Shown here: piece by piece, positions 1-7,380 of the stretch
How positions within the stretch are numbered: the first letter of the stretch is position 1
Layout: each line of letters opens with the position of its first letter
Program-made: the position numbers and the translations under genes
NCBI GenBank assembly: GCA_020859725.1
Contig: JAJBVR010000222.1
Span: forward strand, 1 to 13,537
Direction: 5' to 3'
Origin: Clostridiales bacterium
GTDB taxonomy: Bacteria; Bacillota; Clostridia; Oscillospirales; Acutalibacteraceae
Length of the DNA: 13,537 nt
The notes under the pieces: model-generated
Databases searched by the model: none
Told to the model about the DNA's origin: nothing
The model's input: the letters and a program-made list of their open reading frames with translations, nothing else

Positions 1-35
1 AAATTAAATTACTGTTATATAAAATCATTTTTGAA

Positions 36-1475
36 TTATTTACTTTTAAGATCCTTAAGAATTTCCGCAACAACTTCCCTTTCATCAAAATGAATTGTGC
101 CCGTAGGAAGAATCTGGTAAGTTTCGTGACCTTTTCCGGCAAGCAGAATTATATCGTCCTTTTCTGCGTTTTCCATAGCCCAGCGTATAGCGTCTTTTCT
201 GTTTTCAATAACCACATAAGGTGTGGAAACACCTTTCATTCCTTCAAGAATATCATCTATGATTTTTTTTGGATTTTCAGAACGGGGATTATCTGAGGTT
301 ACTATGCAAAAATCCGATAACTCAGCGGCTATTTTACCCATCTTCGGGCGTTTATCGGCATCTCTGTCTCCTCCGCAGCCAAAAAGAGTTACAACTCTTT
401 TTTTTGCTATTTCCCTGAGTGATGAAATTATATTATCCAAGCCGTCCGGGGAATGTGCGTAATCAATTATTACGGTAAAATCTGTATTTGTGGGAACAAC
501 CTCAATTCTTCCCTTAACACCTTTTGATTTTGCAATCGCACTGAGCACATCATCAAAATCTATTCCGAGAGCCAATGAAACCGAGGCGGCGCAGAGCGAA
601 TTATACACTGAAAATCTTCCCGGGATAGGGCAACTGACTCTTCCTATCAAATTACCTACCAATTCAAATTCAACACCTGTTGATTTGAATTTAACATTTT
701 TTGCCACATAATCGGCATTATTTGTATTAACGGCGTATGACAAAACCTTGCAAGGCAATCCCTTTACAATTTCAAGGCCGTATTTATCATCAGCGTTAGT
801 AACCGCCAGTGAGCAATTTTCAAAAAGTTTTCTTTTTGAATTAAAATAGTTTTCCCAGGTTTTATGATAATCCAAATGATCCTGCGTTAAATTTGTAAAT
901 GCCGCCGCTTCAAAGTGAAGCCCGTTTACACGTCCCTGAGCAAGCGCTTGGGATGAAACTTCCATTACGCAGTATTCACATTCAGATTCAACCATTAATT
1001 TGAAAAGCTTTTGAAGCTCATATGCATCGGGGGTAGTATATTTGGCAGGATAAACTTCAGCGCACACCATATTTTGAACAGTTCCTATTAAGCCCACCTT
1101 TTTTCCCGCGTATTCAAGAATTTGCTTAATTAAAAATGTAGTAGTTGTTTTGCCGTTTGTTCCCGTTACGCCGACAAGCTTTAATTTTTTTGCGGGATTT
1201 CCGAAAAAGTTGGCGCAAATAACAGCATATGCAAGGCGCGTGTTTTCTACTATTATCTGCCGCTTTAATCCCAAATCATGGCCGCACACAACATAAGCCG
1301 CTCCGTTTTCAATCATTTCCTTTGCAACTGAATGTCCGTCAAAAGTGCCGCCCTTAATACACACAAAAAGGCTGCCTTCCTTAACAAGTCTTGAATCCTG
1401 GGTAACATCGGCAATTTCCGCTTCTTCATACAAATTCTTAACTTTAATTCCCTGTAATAATTCCGATAATTTCAT
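36..1475 (-). CDS. murE: UDP-N-acetylmuramoyl-tripeptide synthetase MurE (meso-DAP type)
   Basis: Cytoplasmic Mur ligase that adds the third amino acid to UDP-MurNAc-L-Ala-D-Glu using ATP, a committed step of peptidoglycan precursor synthesis. The 479-residue protein has the normal length and three-domain order. Visible motifs are the ATP-binding loop GVTGTNGKTT at 102-111, TTPD at 147-150, EVSSQA at 172-177, a lysine in SKRKLF (K214) where Mur ligases carry the carbamylated Lys, HSPDG at 341-345 and GKGHE at 447-451. The DNPR motif at 395-398 is the family signature for meso-diaminopimelate rather than lysine, so the wall is inferred to be meso-DAP type. The start ATG is preceded by a GGGGGA ribosome binding site. 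It follows the PBP gene by 70 bases, a gap that holds a hairpin. The next dcw gene would lie left of the window; the final 35 bases are too short to show it. Confidence 0.97.
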   Translation of the reverse strand: MKLSELLQGIKVKNLYEEAEIADVTQDSRLVKEGSLFVCIKGGTFDGHSVAKEMIENGAAYVVCGHDLGLKRQIIVENTRLAYAVICANFFGNPAKKLKLVGVTGTNGKTTTTFLIKQILEYAGKKVGLIGTVQNMVCAEVYPAKYTTPDAYELQKLFKLMVESECEYCVMEVSSQALAQGRVNGLHFEAAAFTNLTQDHLDYHKTWENYFNSKRKLFENCSLAVTNADDKYGLEIVKGLPCKVLSYAVNTNNADYVAKNVKFKSTGVEFELVGNLIGRVSCPIPGRFSVYNSLCAASVSLALGIDFDDVLSAIAKSKGVKGRIEVVPTNTDFTVIIDYAHSPDGLDNIISSLREIAKKRVVTLFGCGGDRDADKRPKMGKIAAELSDFCIVTSDNPRSENPKKIIDDILEGMKGVSTPYVVIENRKDAIRWAMENAEKDDIILLAGKGHETYQILPTGTIHFDEREVVAEILKDLKSK

Positions 1476-1498
1476 TTTAATTCCCCCAAAGTTTTGCT

Positions 1499-1527
1499 TT
1501 CGGGCGTTTAAACATTAACGCTCCGAA
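1499..1527 (-). repeat. Hairpin in the gap between the PBP gene and murE
   Basis: On the minus-strand transcript TTCGG-A-GCGTT pairs with AACGC-CCGAA around an 8-base loop: ten base pairs with one bulged A. Two further G-C pairs (1529-1530 with 1496-1497) lie beyond an A-A mismatch. No U-run follows. An RNA processing or stability element, or a partial attenuator, is more likely than a full intrinsic terminator. Its function is inferred only. Confidence 0.55.
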
Positions 1528-1545
1528 TGCATAAATATTTAAATG

Positions 1546-3759
1546 TTAATCCAAAACAGCCTGAGTTGATTTGAATGATACTGTTATAACAGAACCTATT
1601 TCAACCTCTTTGCCCACATCCTCACTTTGCTTATATGCCACAACCATTGCATTATTTGCTGAATTTCCAGATATCTGAAGATTAAGATTGCTGCTTGCCG
1701 CAAGCTTATTAGCCTCTGTAACTGTTAATCCCGTAAAATCAGGAATTTTAGTTGTTTGCTTATCTTCATCATCGGTATAAAGCACAACGGTGCCGCCGGA
1801 AGGAATTGTATTTGTTGACGCCGGCGACTGCCTTGTTACGGTTTTGCCGCTTCCCACAATTTTAACCTCAAGTCCCAAGTTAGCTAATCTATCTTTAGCC
1901 TGTGAAGTTGTTTTTCCTATTACATCTGGAGTTTTAACGGAAAGATCCTTCTTTTCCTCATCCGTATATGTAGGCTCAATACCCAAAACATTCATTGCTT
2001 CTTCAATACCAGTTGCCGCAATGGGAGCGCAGATTGCGCCGCCGCCGAGATCAACACTTGGGTCATCGCATATTATCAGCATAGCTATCTGAGGATCATC
2101 CGAAGGCGCTATAGCCGCAAAAGAAACAATATATTTGTCCTTTTCCCCCTCTTTTGATTCGCCCAATTTTGTGGAAGTACCTGTTTTTCCACCTACTCTG
2201 TACCCGGCTACATAACCGTTTTTTCCTGTTCCGTTATCAACAACGGACTGCATCATTTGGCAAACCTTTTTTGATGTATCCTCACTTATAACCTGCCTTA
2301 CAACATTAGTCTTCGTTTTTGAAACGGTATTGCCGTCTGAATCCTTAATTTCCGAAACAACATAAGGGGTAAGAAGCTTTCCTCCGTTTGCTATGGCGCA
2401 AAGACCTGTGCACACCTGAATCGGAGTAAGACTGTTTGTTTGCCCGAAAGCTGCAGAAGAAAGCTCAACAATGCCGTATTGATTTTCTTCATAATACTGA
2501 GGACTTGCTTCCCCCGGCAAATCAATGCCTGTTTTTTGAGTAAAACCGAATCCGTCAAAATATTTAAAATAATTATGAACGCCTAATTTCTGCCCTATGG
2601 TTATAAAAAACGGATTGCAGGAATTTTCAAGCCCCTGAGTTAATGTTTGAGTTCCGTGGCCGGGATGATAATGGCAGTTCATTTTATATTTATCCACCTG
2701 GATTGAGCACGTACAAGTATAGGTTGTGTTAAGATTTACAACATCTTCTTCAAGAGCCGCCGACGCCATAAAGGTTTTGAAAACCGAACCCGGAATATAT
2801 GTATCGGAAACCACGAAATTCCTCCACTGCCTCTGAACATATTCGCTTTGCTTTGCCGCCTTTTCATCTTCATCGGTTATTTTATTGAGTTCCTGCGTAT
2901 ATTTATCGTAAGTTATTGTATACGGATCATTACTGTCATAATCTGGAAGTGAAGCCATAGCAAGCACTGCTCCGGTATTACAATCCATCACAACTCCGTA
3001 ACAACCTTTCGCGCTGTATTCCTCCAATGTTCTCTGAAGCTCTTTTGCAAGATAATACTGAATTGTTGTGTTTATCGTAAGGCTTAGCGAATATCCGTCC
3101 TGTGCTTCCACCGAAGTTTCATAATCATCCGAAATTGAATTGCCCTTGGAATCCTTTGCCGTTATGGTTCTGCCGTTTATTCCCGTTAACTGCTCATTGT
3201 AATATGACTCTATTCCCGCCAGCCCCTGATTATCGGCTCCCGTAAATCCTATAACCGATGACGCAAGCTGACCGTAAGGATAATAGCGCTCTGTTGCCTG
3301 CTGAAACCCTATGCATAATGAAAGCTTATTATCCGACACAAAAGAAGCAATTTCTTCCTTAATTCTGTTTTCAACATTTTCTTCTACTTTTTGATACTGA
3401 CTTTGTTCTTTGCTTTTTTCCAAAAGATTCGATTTTTCTTCGTCATCATATCCAAAAGTTTCCGCAAGATAGTTTACTATCAAATCTCTGTTTTTATCGG
3501 TTATATTGGAAGGGTCTATAAACACCGTCCATACCGTTGCGGATTGTGCCAGCACATTTCCTTCGCTGTCATAAATAGTGCCTCTCATCGCTTCTATTTC
3601 GGTGTCTGAAAGCTGCTGGCTTTTGGCTTTATCCGAATATTCAGCGCCTTTAACAATCTGGATATAAAAAAGGCGGCCAACATCGGCTGTGAACAGGAAC
3701 ACCACTATTATTCCGATAATAAGCACTCTTTTTGCAAGTTCTTTTCTGAACCCCGACAT
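1546..3759 (-). CDS. Class B penicillin-binding protein with two PASTA domains (FtsI/PbpB/SpoVD type)
   Basis: Membrane-anchored peptidoglycan transpeptidase that cross-links septal (or spore cortex) wall. A short cytoplasmic N-terminus is followed by one transmembrane segment (about 11-31). Next come the PBP dimerisation domain, with the RGTIYD motif at 59-64, and the transpeptidase domain. The latter carries the catalytic S325-x-x-K328, S380-C-N382 and K525-T-G triads. Two PASTA domains follow at about 605-664 and 668-731. The length of 737 residues is normal for PASTA PBPs. In Bacillus this dcw position holds both pbpB and spoVD; only one gene is present here. Two PASTA domains point to PbpB, while a cysteine cluster near the active site (C349, C351, C362) recalls SpoVD, so I leave the symbol blank. 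The start ATG has an AAAGGCGGA ribosome binding site and a predicted promoter of its own directly upstream. Confidence 0.93.
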   Translation of the reverse strand: MSGFRKELAKRVLIIGIIVVFLFTADVGRLFYIQIVKGAEYSDKAKSQQLSDTEIEAMRGTIYDSEGNVLAQSATVWTVFIDPSNITDKNRDLIVNYLAETFGYDDEEKSNLLEKSKEQSQYQKVEENVENRIKEEIASFVSDNKLSLCIGFQQATERYYPYGQLASSVIGFTGADNQGLAGIESYYNEQLTGINGRTITAKDSKGNSISDDYETSVEAQDGYSLSLTINTTIQYYLAKELQRTLEEYSAKGCYGVVMDCNTGAVLAMASLPDYDSNDPYTITYDKYTQELNKITDEDEKAAKQSEYVQRQWRNFVVSDTYIPGSVFKTFMASAALEEDVVNLNTTYTCTCSIQVDKYKMNCHYHPGHGTQTLTQGLENSCNPFFITIGQKLGVHNYFKYFDGFGFTQKTGIDLPGEASPQYYEENQYGIVELSSAAFGQTNSLTPIQVCTGLCAIANGGKLLTPYVVSEIKDSDGNTVSKTKTNVVRQVISEDTSKKVCQMMQSVVDNGTGKNGYVAGYRVGGKTGTSTKLGESKEGEKDKYIVSFAAIAPSDDPQIAMLIICDDPSVDLGGGAICAPIAATGIEEAMNVLGIEPTYTDEEKKDLSVKTPDVIGKTTSQAKDRLANLGLEVKIVGSGKTVTRQSPASTNTIPSGGTVVLYTDDEDKQTTKIPDFTGLTVTEANKLAASSNLNLQISGNSANNAMVVAYKQSEDVGKEVEIGSVITVSFKSTQAVLD

Positions 3760-3792
3760 TATATTATTCCGCCTTTCTCTTATAATTTATAT

Positions 3793-3821
3793 ATTATAAT
3801 AATATATTTTATGAGAGTTAA
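3793..3821 (-). promoter_or_regulatory. Predicted sigma-A promoter for the PBP gene
   Basis: On the minus strand a -35 box TTAACT (3821-3816) and a perfect -10 box TATAAT (3798-3793) are separated by 17 bases. Transcription would begin near 3786, leaving a leader of about 26 bases before the PBP start codon. The region is very AT-rich, so a chance TATAAT is possible. The -35 box has only four of six consensus bases. Confidence 0.5.
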
Positions 3822-3838
3822 GAAAATCCCAACTCTCA
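3812..3838 (-). repeat. 27-bp inverted repeat overlapping the -35 box of the PBP promoter
   Basis: TGAGAGTT (3812-3819) and AACTCTCA (3831-3838) form perfect 8-base arms around an 11-base spacer. One arm overlaps the predicted -35 box. It can be read as an operator for a dimeric repressor or as an RNA hairpin in read-through transcripts from ftsL. A strong U-run is absent, so it is not a classical terminator. Confidence 0.6.
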
Positions 3839-3864
3839 ATAATACTGATTAAAAACAGATAATA

Positions 3865-4362
3865 TTACTCCGCCGATTCAGAACTTGCCGCGGCAGTCTT
3901 ATATTCGGAGGAATCTATATATTGTATCTGATTGGATCGCAATCTTGTCATACCCGATTTTTCAACCGCATAAGCGTCTATCTGCGACACGGAAACCAAG
4001 GCTTCCAGCTGTGAATTTAAACTTACATTTTCACTTTCCGCCGCCGCTATATCGGTTTTGATGCCGGCAATACTGCGCGTAAGTTCATTTTTTTGAACAT
4101 ATGTATACAATACGCCGAACAGCATTGAAACGCAAAGAGCCGTAACAGTTAAAATAGAAGCCGCCTTAACAAAAGCCTTTTTTTGATCTGCAATAAGCTC
4201 TTTTCTGCTTTTAAGCTTGGTATTGGGTCTTAAATTAAATCCCTTTTTCTTTTCGGGATTAAGCTGAGGAGCGGCAGACGAACGGGTTTTATTAAAAGCG
4301 TCCACCGCGTATGAAGCGTCTGAAGAATATGAATATCTTCTGAAATCATTTGTATTTACCAT
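3865..4362 (-). CDS. ftsL: FtsL/DivIC-like cell division protein
   Basis: Small bitopic division protein of the FtsL/DivIC (septum formation initiator) type, a partner of the septal PBP in the divisome. The 165-residue chain has a long polar, basic cytoplasmic N-terminus (1-66), one transmembrane helix (about 67-88) and an extracytoplasmic coiled coil (about 89-124). It ends with the family-like stretch DAYAVEKSGM...QIQYID (129-150) and a Ser/Ala-rich tail. FtsL sequences are poorly conserved, so the call rests on topology and on position: between rsmH (21-base gap) and the PBP gene, exactly where ftsL lies in Firmicute dcw clusters. DivIC is the main alternative. The start has a purine-rich ribosome binding site (AAGGAAAGGCAGGG). 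Confidence 0.82.
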   Translation of the reverse strand: MVNTNDFRRYSYSSDASYAVDAFNKTRSSAAPQLNPEKKKGFNLRPNTKLKSRKELIADQKKAFVKAASILTVTALCVSMLFGVLYTYVQKNELTRSIAGIKTDIAAAESENVSLNSQLEALVSVSQIDAYAVEKSGMTRLRSNQIQYIDSSEYKTAAASSESAE

Positions 4363-4383
4363 TTTACGCCCTGCCTTTCCTTA

Positions 4384-5298
4384 TTAATATTTTTTAAAAG
4401 CGCGCAGTCTGGATGACCTTGCTCTTGGATTTTCTTCAAGCTCTTTTTCACTTGGAGATATTGATTTAAACATCAATTCGCCCTTTGGCTTATTTCCGCA
4501 TATACAAACGGGAAATTCTTTCGGGCAGGTACAGCCCTTTGCCCACTGTGCAAATTTTTCTTTAACAATTCTGTCCTCAAGAGAATGAAAGGTTATAACA
4601 GAAATAATTCCGCCCGGATTAAGGCATTCAAAAATTGAATCCAACGCGGTTTTCAGCCTGTCCAATTCGCCATTAACCTCAATTCTTACAGCCTGAAAGG
4701 TTTTTCTGGCGGGATGCCCCTTTTTCAATTCTTTTGCCGGCATTGATTTTTTTATAATATCTACAAGTTCAAAAGTTGTTTCAATGGGCTTGTCCGCCCT
4801 GGCTTTAACAATATTTTTCGCAATACTCCGGCTGAATTTTTCCTCTGAATAATTCCATATAACATCTGCCAGTGTTTTTTCATCATATGTATTTACAACG
4901 TCATAAGCGGAAATCCCCGTTTTAGACATTCGCATATCAAGAGGCGCATTTTGGTGAAAGGAAAATCCGCGTTCGGCATTATCAAGCTGAAATGAGCTTA
5001 CTCCCAAATCAAGCAGCATGCCGTCTATAGCCGGGATATTGAGGTTTAAAAGTATATTTTTTATATCTGAAAAATTAGCGTGCACAATATTAACATTCTT
5101 AAATTCAGCAAGCCTATTATTTAAAACGGCTATCGCGTCCGGGTCTTGATCTATTGCAATAAGCCTTTTGACTCTTTTTGCTATTTCACGCGAATGACCT
5201 CCGCCCCCGGCTGTTCCGTCCGCAATAATTTTATCTTTACTTAGCTGAAGAGAATCAAGCGCCTCTTTAAAAAGCACGCTTTTATGATTAAATTCCAT
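4384..5298 (-). CDS. rsmH: 16S rRNA (cytosine(1402)-N(4))-methyltransferase RsmH (MraW)
   Basis: S-adenosylmethionine-dependent enzyme that methylates N4 of C1402 in the 16S rRNA decoding centre. The 304-residue length is typical. The protein begins with the family N-terminus FNHKSVLFKE (3-12) and has the SAM-binding loop DGTAGGGGHS at 27-36. It also has LLDLGVSS at 95-102, the HSLEDRIVK motif at 238-246 and the conserved C-terminal PRARSSRLRA at 291-300. A four-cysteine stretch, CTCPKEFPVCICG (256-268), resembles a common feature of clostridial homologues and could bind metal; that role is inferred. The start codon shares one base with the mraZ stop (TAATG), which points to translational coupling. 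Placement after mraZ is the classic dcw order. Confidence 0.97.
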   Translation of the reverse strand: MEFNHKSVLFKEALDSLQLSKDKIIADGTAGGGGHSREIAKRVKRLIAIDQDPDAIAVLNNRLAEFKNVNIVHANFSDIKNILLNLNIPAIDGMLLDLGVSSFQLDNAERGFSFHQNAPLDMRMSKTGISAYDVVNTYDEKTLADVIWNYSEEKFSRSIAKNIVKARADKPIETTFELVDIIKKSMPAKELKKGHPARKTFQAVRIEVNGELDRLKTALDSIFECLNPGGIISVITFHSLEDRIVKEKFAQWAKGCTCPKEFPVCICGNKPKGELMFKSISPSEKELEENPRARSSRLRAFKKY

Positions 5299-5753
5299 TA
5301 TTCCTGCCCGCCGTTAACCTTATCCATCAAATCATAAATACCCATTGACGAATCAAAGGTTTGCTGCATTTTTTCAAATTCGTCAGCGTTCCAAATTTCA
5401 ATCGTTTTTCCATTGCCTTCAAATATAACATCGCTGTCATTTGAAAGCTTGGCAAGCTCTTTTAATCTTTGATTAAGTGTAAATCTTCCCTGCGCGTCCA
5501 AAATGCATTCTTCTGCGTTTCTCAGGAAATCCTTTGAAGTTTCATACTTTTGATTTTCAGTTCCCTTTTGCATATTTGCATAAGTAATTTCAAATTCTTC
5601 TGTTGGATATAAAGTTATACATTTGCATCCCTTAACGGTAACGGCAACCATATAAAACTCTTTTCCGAGCCTTTCCCTCCATTTCGTCGGAACAGAAAGC
5701 CTGCCTTTGCTGTCAAGCTTATAATTATCCAGCGTTCCCACAAACAAATGCAT
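5298..5753 (-). CDS. mraZ: Transcriptional regulator MraZ
   Basis: DNA-binding protein that opens most dcw clusters. In Escherichia coli it represses its own operon by binding short direct repeats downstream of the promoter. The 151-residue protein has the expected tandem pair of swapped-hairpin AbrB-like half-domains, each marked by a DxxGR motif: DSKGRLSVPTKWRERLG near 14-30 and DAQGRFTLNQRLKELA near 87-102. The N-terminus MHLFVGTLDNYKLD is typical. A purine-rich ribosome binding site (GGAAGGGAGAAGG) lies just upstream. A near-consensus sigma-A promoter lies about 100 bases upstream, with 10-bp-period repeats between the two that are good candidates for its own operator. It is the first gene of a five-gene minus-strand run. 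Confidence 0.97.
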   Translation of the reverse strand: MHLFVGTLDNYKLDSKGRLSVPTKWRERLGKEFYMVAVTVKGCKCITLYPTEEFEITYANMQKGTENQKYETSKDFLRNAEECILDAQGRFTLNQRLKELAKLSNDSDVIFEGNGKTIEIWNADEFEKMQQTFDSSMGIYDLMDKVNGGQE

Positions 5754-5788
5754 ATGCCTTCTCCCTTCCTAAAAAATGGATTTCCCCG

Positions 5789-5809
5789 AATTAAATTATG
5801 GATTTAATT
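5789..5809. repeat. 21-bp AT-rich palindrome in the mraZ leader
   Basis: AATTAAAT (5789-5796) and ATTTAATT (5802-5809) are perfect 8-base inverted arms around a 5-base centre. It overlaps the first of the 10-bp direct repeats. Composition is purely A/T in the arms, so chance is a real possibility. Confidence 0.4.
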
Positions 5810-5838
5810 GAATTTAATGGGATTTTAAAGGATTTACT
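5799..5838. promoter_or_regulatory. Four 10-bp-period direct repeats, probable MraZ operator
   Basis: Read on the plus strand, four consecutive 10-base units are TGGATTTAAT (5799), TGAATTTAAT (5809), GGGATTTTAA (5819) and AGGATTTACT (5829), consensus nGGATTTAAT. An extra isolated TGGATTT lies at 5777-5783. They sit just downstream of the predicted mraZ transcription start. E. coli MraZ is known to bind short TGGG-type direct repeats with a 10-bp period placed between promoter and gene, so position, period and the GG core all agree. Binding by this MraZ is inferred. Confidence 0.65.
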
Positions 5839-5852
5839 CCCTAATACAGTTA

Positions 5853-5881
5853 ATTATAATAGTGTTAACATTTAAAGTCAA
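5853..5881 (-). promoter_or_regulatory. Sigma-A promoter of the mraZ operon
   Basis: On the minus strand, TTGACT (-35, 5881-5876) and a perfect TATAAT (-10, 5858-5853) are spaced by 17 bases. Transcription should start near 5846, giving a leader of roughly 93 bases that contains the 10-bp repeats. It is the best promoter for the whole dcw run in this window. Confidence 0.85.
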
Positions 5882-5927
5882 CCCTAAATTAATCCGATTT
5901 GATATTGTAACATAATTGTAATAATTA

Positions 5928-5956
5928 TTGTTTTCAAGTTCATATTATGCTATAAT
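5928..5956 (+). promoter_or_regulatory. Extended -10 sigma-A promoter for the GPH transporter gene
   Basis: TTGTTT (-35, 5928-5933), a 17-base spacer ending in TGC, and a perfect TATAAT (5951-5956). The TG dinucleotide at 5948-5949 makes it an extended -10 promoter. The start point should fall near 5962-5964. It is divergent from the mraZ promoter, with 46 bases between the two -35 boxes. The upstream in-frame TTG at 5928 coincides with the -35 box and so cannot be the translation start. Confidence 0.75.
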
Positions 5957-5978
5957 TCGGATTATGGGGGGTATGAAA

Positions 5979-7376
5979 ATGGCAGATTATAAAACAACTT
6001 GGAAAGAAAAAATAGGATACGGCGTGGGAGCCATAGGCCTTGACCTTTCATACGGATTATTTTATTCATATTTATCATACTATCTTTCAAGCGTGCTTGG
6101 AATTAAAGAAGCGTTTTTGCTTATTTTAACTCCTCTTGCAAGAATATGGGACGGAATTAACGATCCGATAATTGGCACTATTGTTGACAGCACAAAAACA
6201 AAAATGGGAAAATACAGACCGTGGATAATCATCGGCACTGTTTCAAATGCTATTGTACTTTCGCTTTTATTTACCTCATTCGGTATGAGCGGCACAAAGC
6301 TTTACATATATATAGCAGTAATGTATGTTCTTTGGGGAATGACGAATACAATGGCGGATATACCTTACTGGTCTATGGTACCGAGCTTTACCAACGACCC
6401 TAAGGACAGAAATTTGGTTGCAACCGTGGCGCGCACGTTCAGCGGATTGGGTCAGGGAATTATTACCGTTCTTACCCCTGTGATTCTGCCGCTGCTTTCA
6501 AGCGGAATTGAAAAAACAGATAAAGGCTACAGCGCTTCCGGATTTTCAAAATGGGCAATAATATGTGCTTTGCTTCTTGTGTTTTTCGCGGTTACGTGCG
6601 TGCTTTCCACAAAAGAAAGGAATGTAATTTACAACACCGAAAAATTCAGCTTTAAAAAAATGTTTAAGGTTATAGGCGGAAATGATCAGCTTATAATTTT
6701 TATGATTTTTGCAATGATTTCAAATGCGGGTTGGTATCTTACAAGCGGCACCGCGGTATATTACTTCACTGATGTGCTTGGCGAACCCACATCTCAAAGC
6801 CTTTTTTCAATGATAGGCGCCGTCGGCTCCGTTCTTGGACTTCTTGTAATCCCCGTACTGGAAAAGAAGCTGTCAAACCGAACCATTTATCAAATTTCTT
6901 TAGGATTGGCCATAATCGGTTATATTTTAATGTATATCTTCGGTCCCGTTTTAAAAATAACAATAGCGCTTGACATAAGCTATATTCTTGCCAGCACCGG
7001 AATAGGTTCTATGTTTGTGGCGCAAACTATTTTCCTTGCCGATATTGTTGATTACGGTGAATATAAAACAGGTAAGCGAAATGAAAGCATTACTTTTTCA
7101 ATGAAAGGCTTTCTTCAAAAAATGGCTTACACCATTCAAACAATCTTCCTTTTCGGAGGACTCGGAATAATGAATTACAACAGCCAGATTTCATCCGGAG
7201 TAATTAATGAATCAACAAAAACGGCAATAGGGATTATCTGTTTCGGCATTCCGCCCGTATTAATGATTATCTCGTTTATTATTTTCAGCAGCAAATTTAA
7301 AATTCACGGAGAGCTTCGTAAAAAAGTTCATGATTATATTTCCGAAAAAAGGACGGAAAACAGCCAAAATAATTGA
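5979..7376 (+). CDS. MFS sugar:cation symporter of the GPH (MelB-like) family
   Basis: Twelve-helix inner-membrane transporter of the glycoside-pentoside-hexuronide:cation symporter family, inferred to take up a glycoside, pentose or hexuronide with Na+ or H+; the substrate cannot be read from the sequence. The N-terminus has the family pattern KEKIGYGVGAIG. The signature IWDGINDPIIG at 56-66 keeps both acidic residues of the MelB cation site (D58, D62). It is followed by the basic loop TKTKMGKYRPW (73-82), and DIVDYGEYKTGKRNESITFS marks the late cytoplasmic loop. I chose ATG 5979 because it lies seven bases after a GGGGGG run; ATGs at 5964 and 5973 are in frame. The gene is the only plus-strand gene, with its own promoter and terminator, between the dcw and coaD groups. 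Base composition resembles its neighbours. Tandem stops TGA-TAA end it. Confidence 0.9.
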   Translation: MADYKTTWKEKIGYGVGAIGLDLSYGLFYSYLSYYLSSVLGIKEAFLLILTPLARIWDGINDPIIGTIVDSTKTKMGKYRPWIIIGTVSNAIVLSLLFTSFGMSGTKLYIYIAVMYVLWGMTNTMADIPYWSMVPSFTNDPKDRNLVATVARTFSGLGQGIITVLTPVILPLLSSGIEKTDKGYSASGFSKWAIICALLLVFFAVTCVLSTKERNVIYNTEKFSFKKMFKVIGGNDQLIIFMIFAMISNAGWYLTSGTAVYYFTDVLGEPTSQSLFSMIGAVGSVLGLLVIPVLEKKLSNRTIYQISLGLAIIGYILMYIFGPVLKITIALDISYILASTGIGSMFVAQTIFLADIVDYGEYKTGKRNESITFSMKGFLQKMAYTIQTIFLFGGLGIMNYNSQISSGVINESTKTAIGIICFGIPPVLMIISFIIFSSKFKIHGELRKKVHDYISEKRTENSQNN

Positions 7377-7380
7377 TAAA

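Noticed and set aside
1..35. Next dcw gene at the left edge
   Set aside because: Only 35 AT-rich bases follow murE; no start codon, ribosome binding site or reading frame can be assigned.
1790..2092. 100-codon plus-strand open frame inside the PBP gene
   Set aside because: It is the antisense shadow of the PASTA and transpeptidase region, with no ribosome binding site and no recognisable protein.
5754..5927. Small gene or RNA in the mraZ-symporter gap
   Set aside because: The 174 bases are accounted for by two divergent promoters, the repeat array and ribosome binding sites; no credible open frame was seen.
5928..5978. Longer N-terminus of the symporter starting at TTG 5928
   Set aside because: The codon coincides with the -35 box of a well-formed promoter whose start point is downstream, and the extra residues are not typical of the family.
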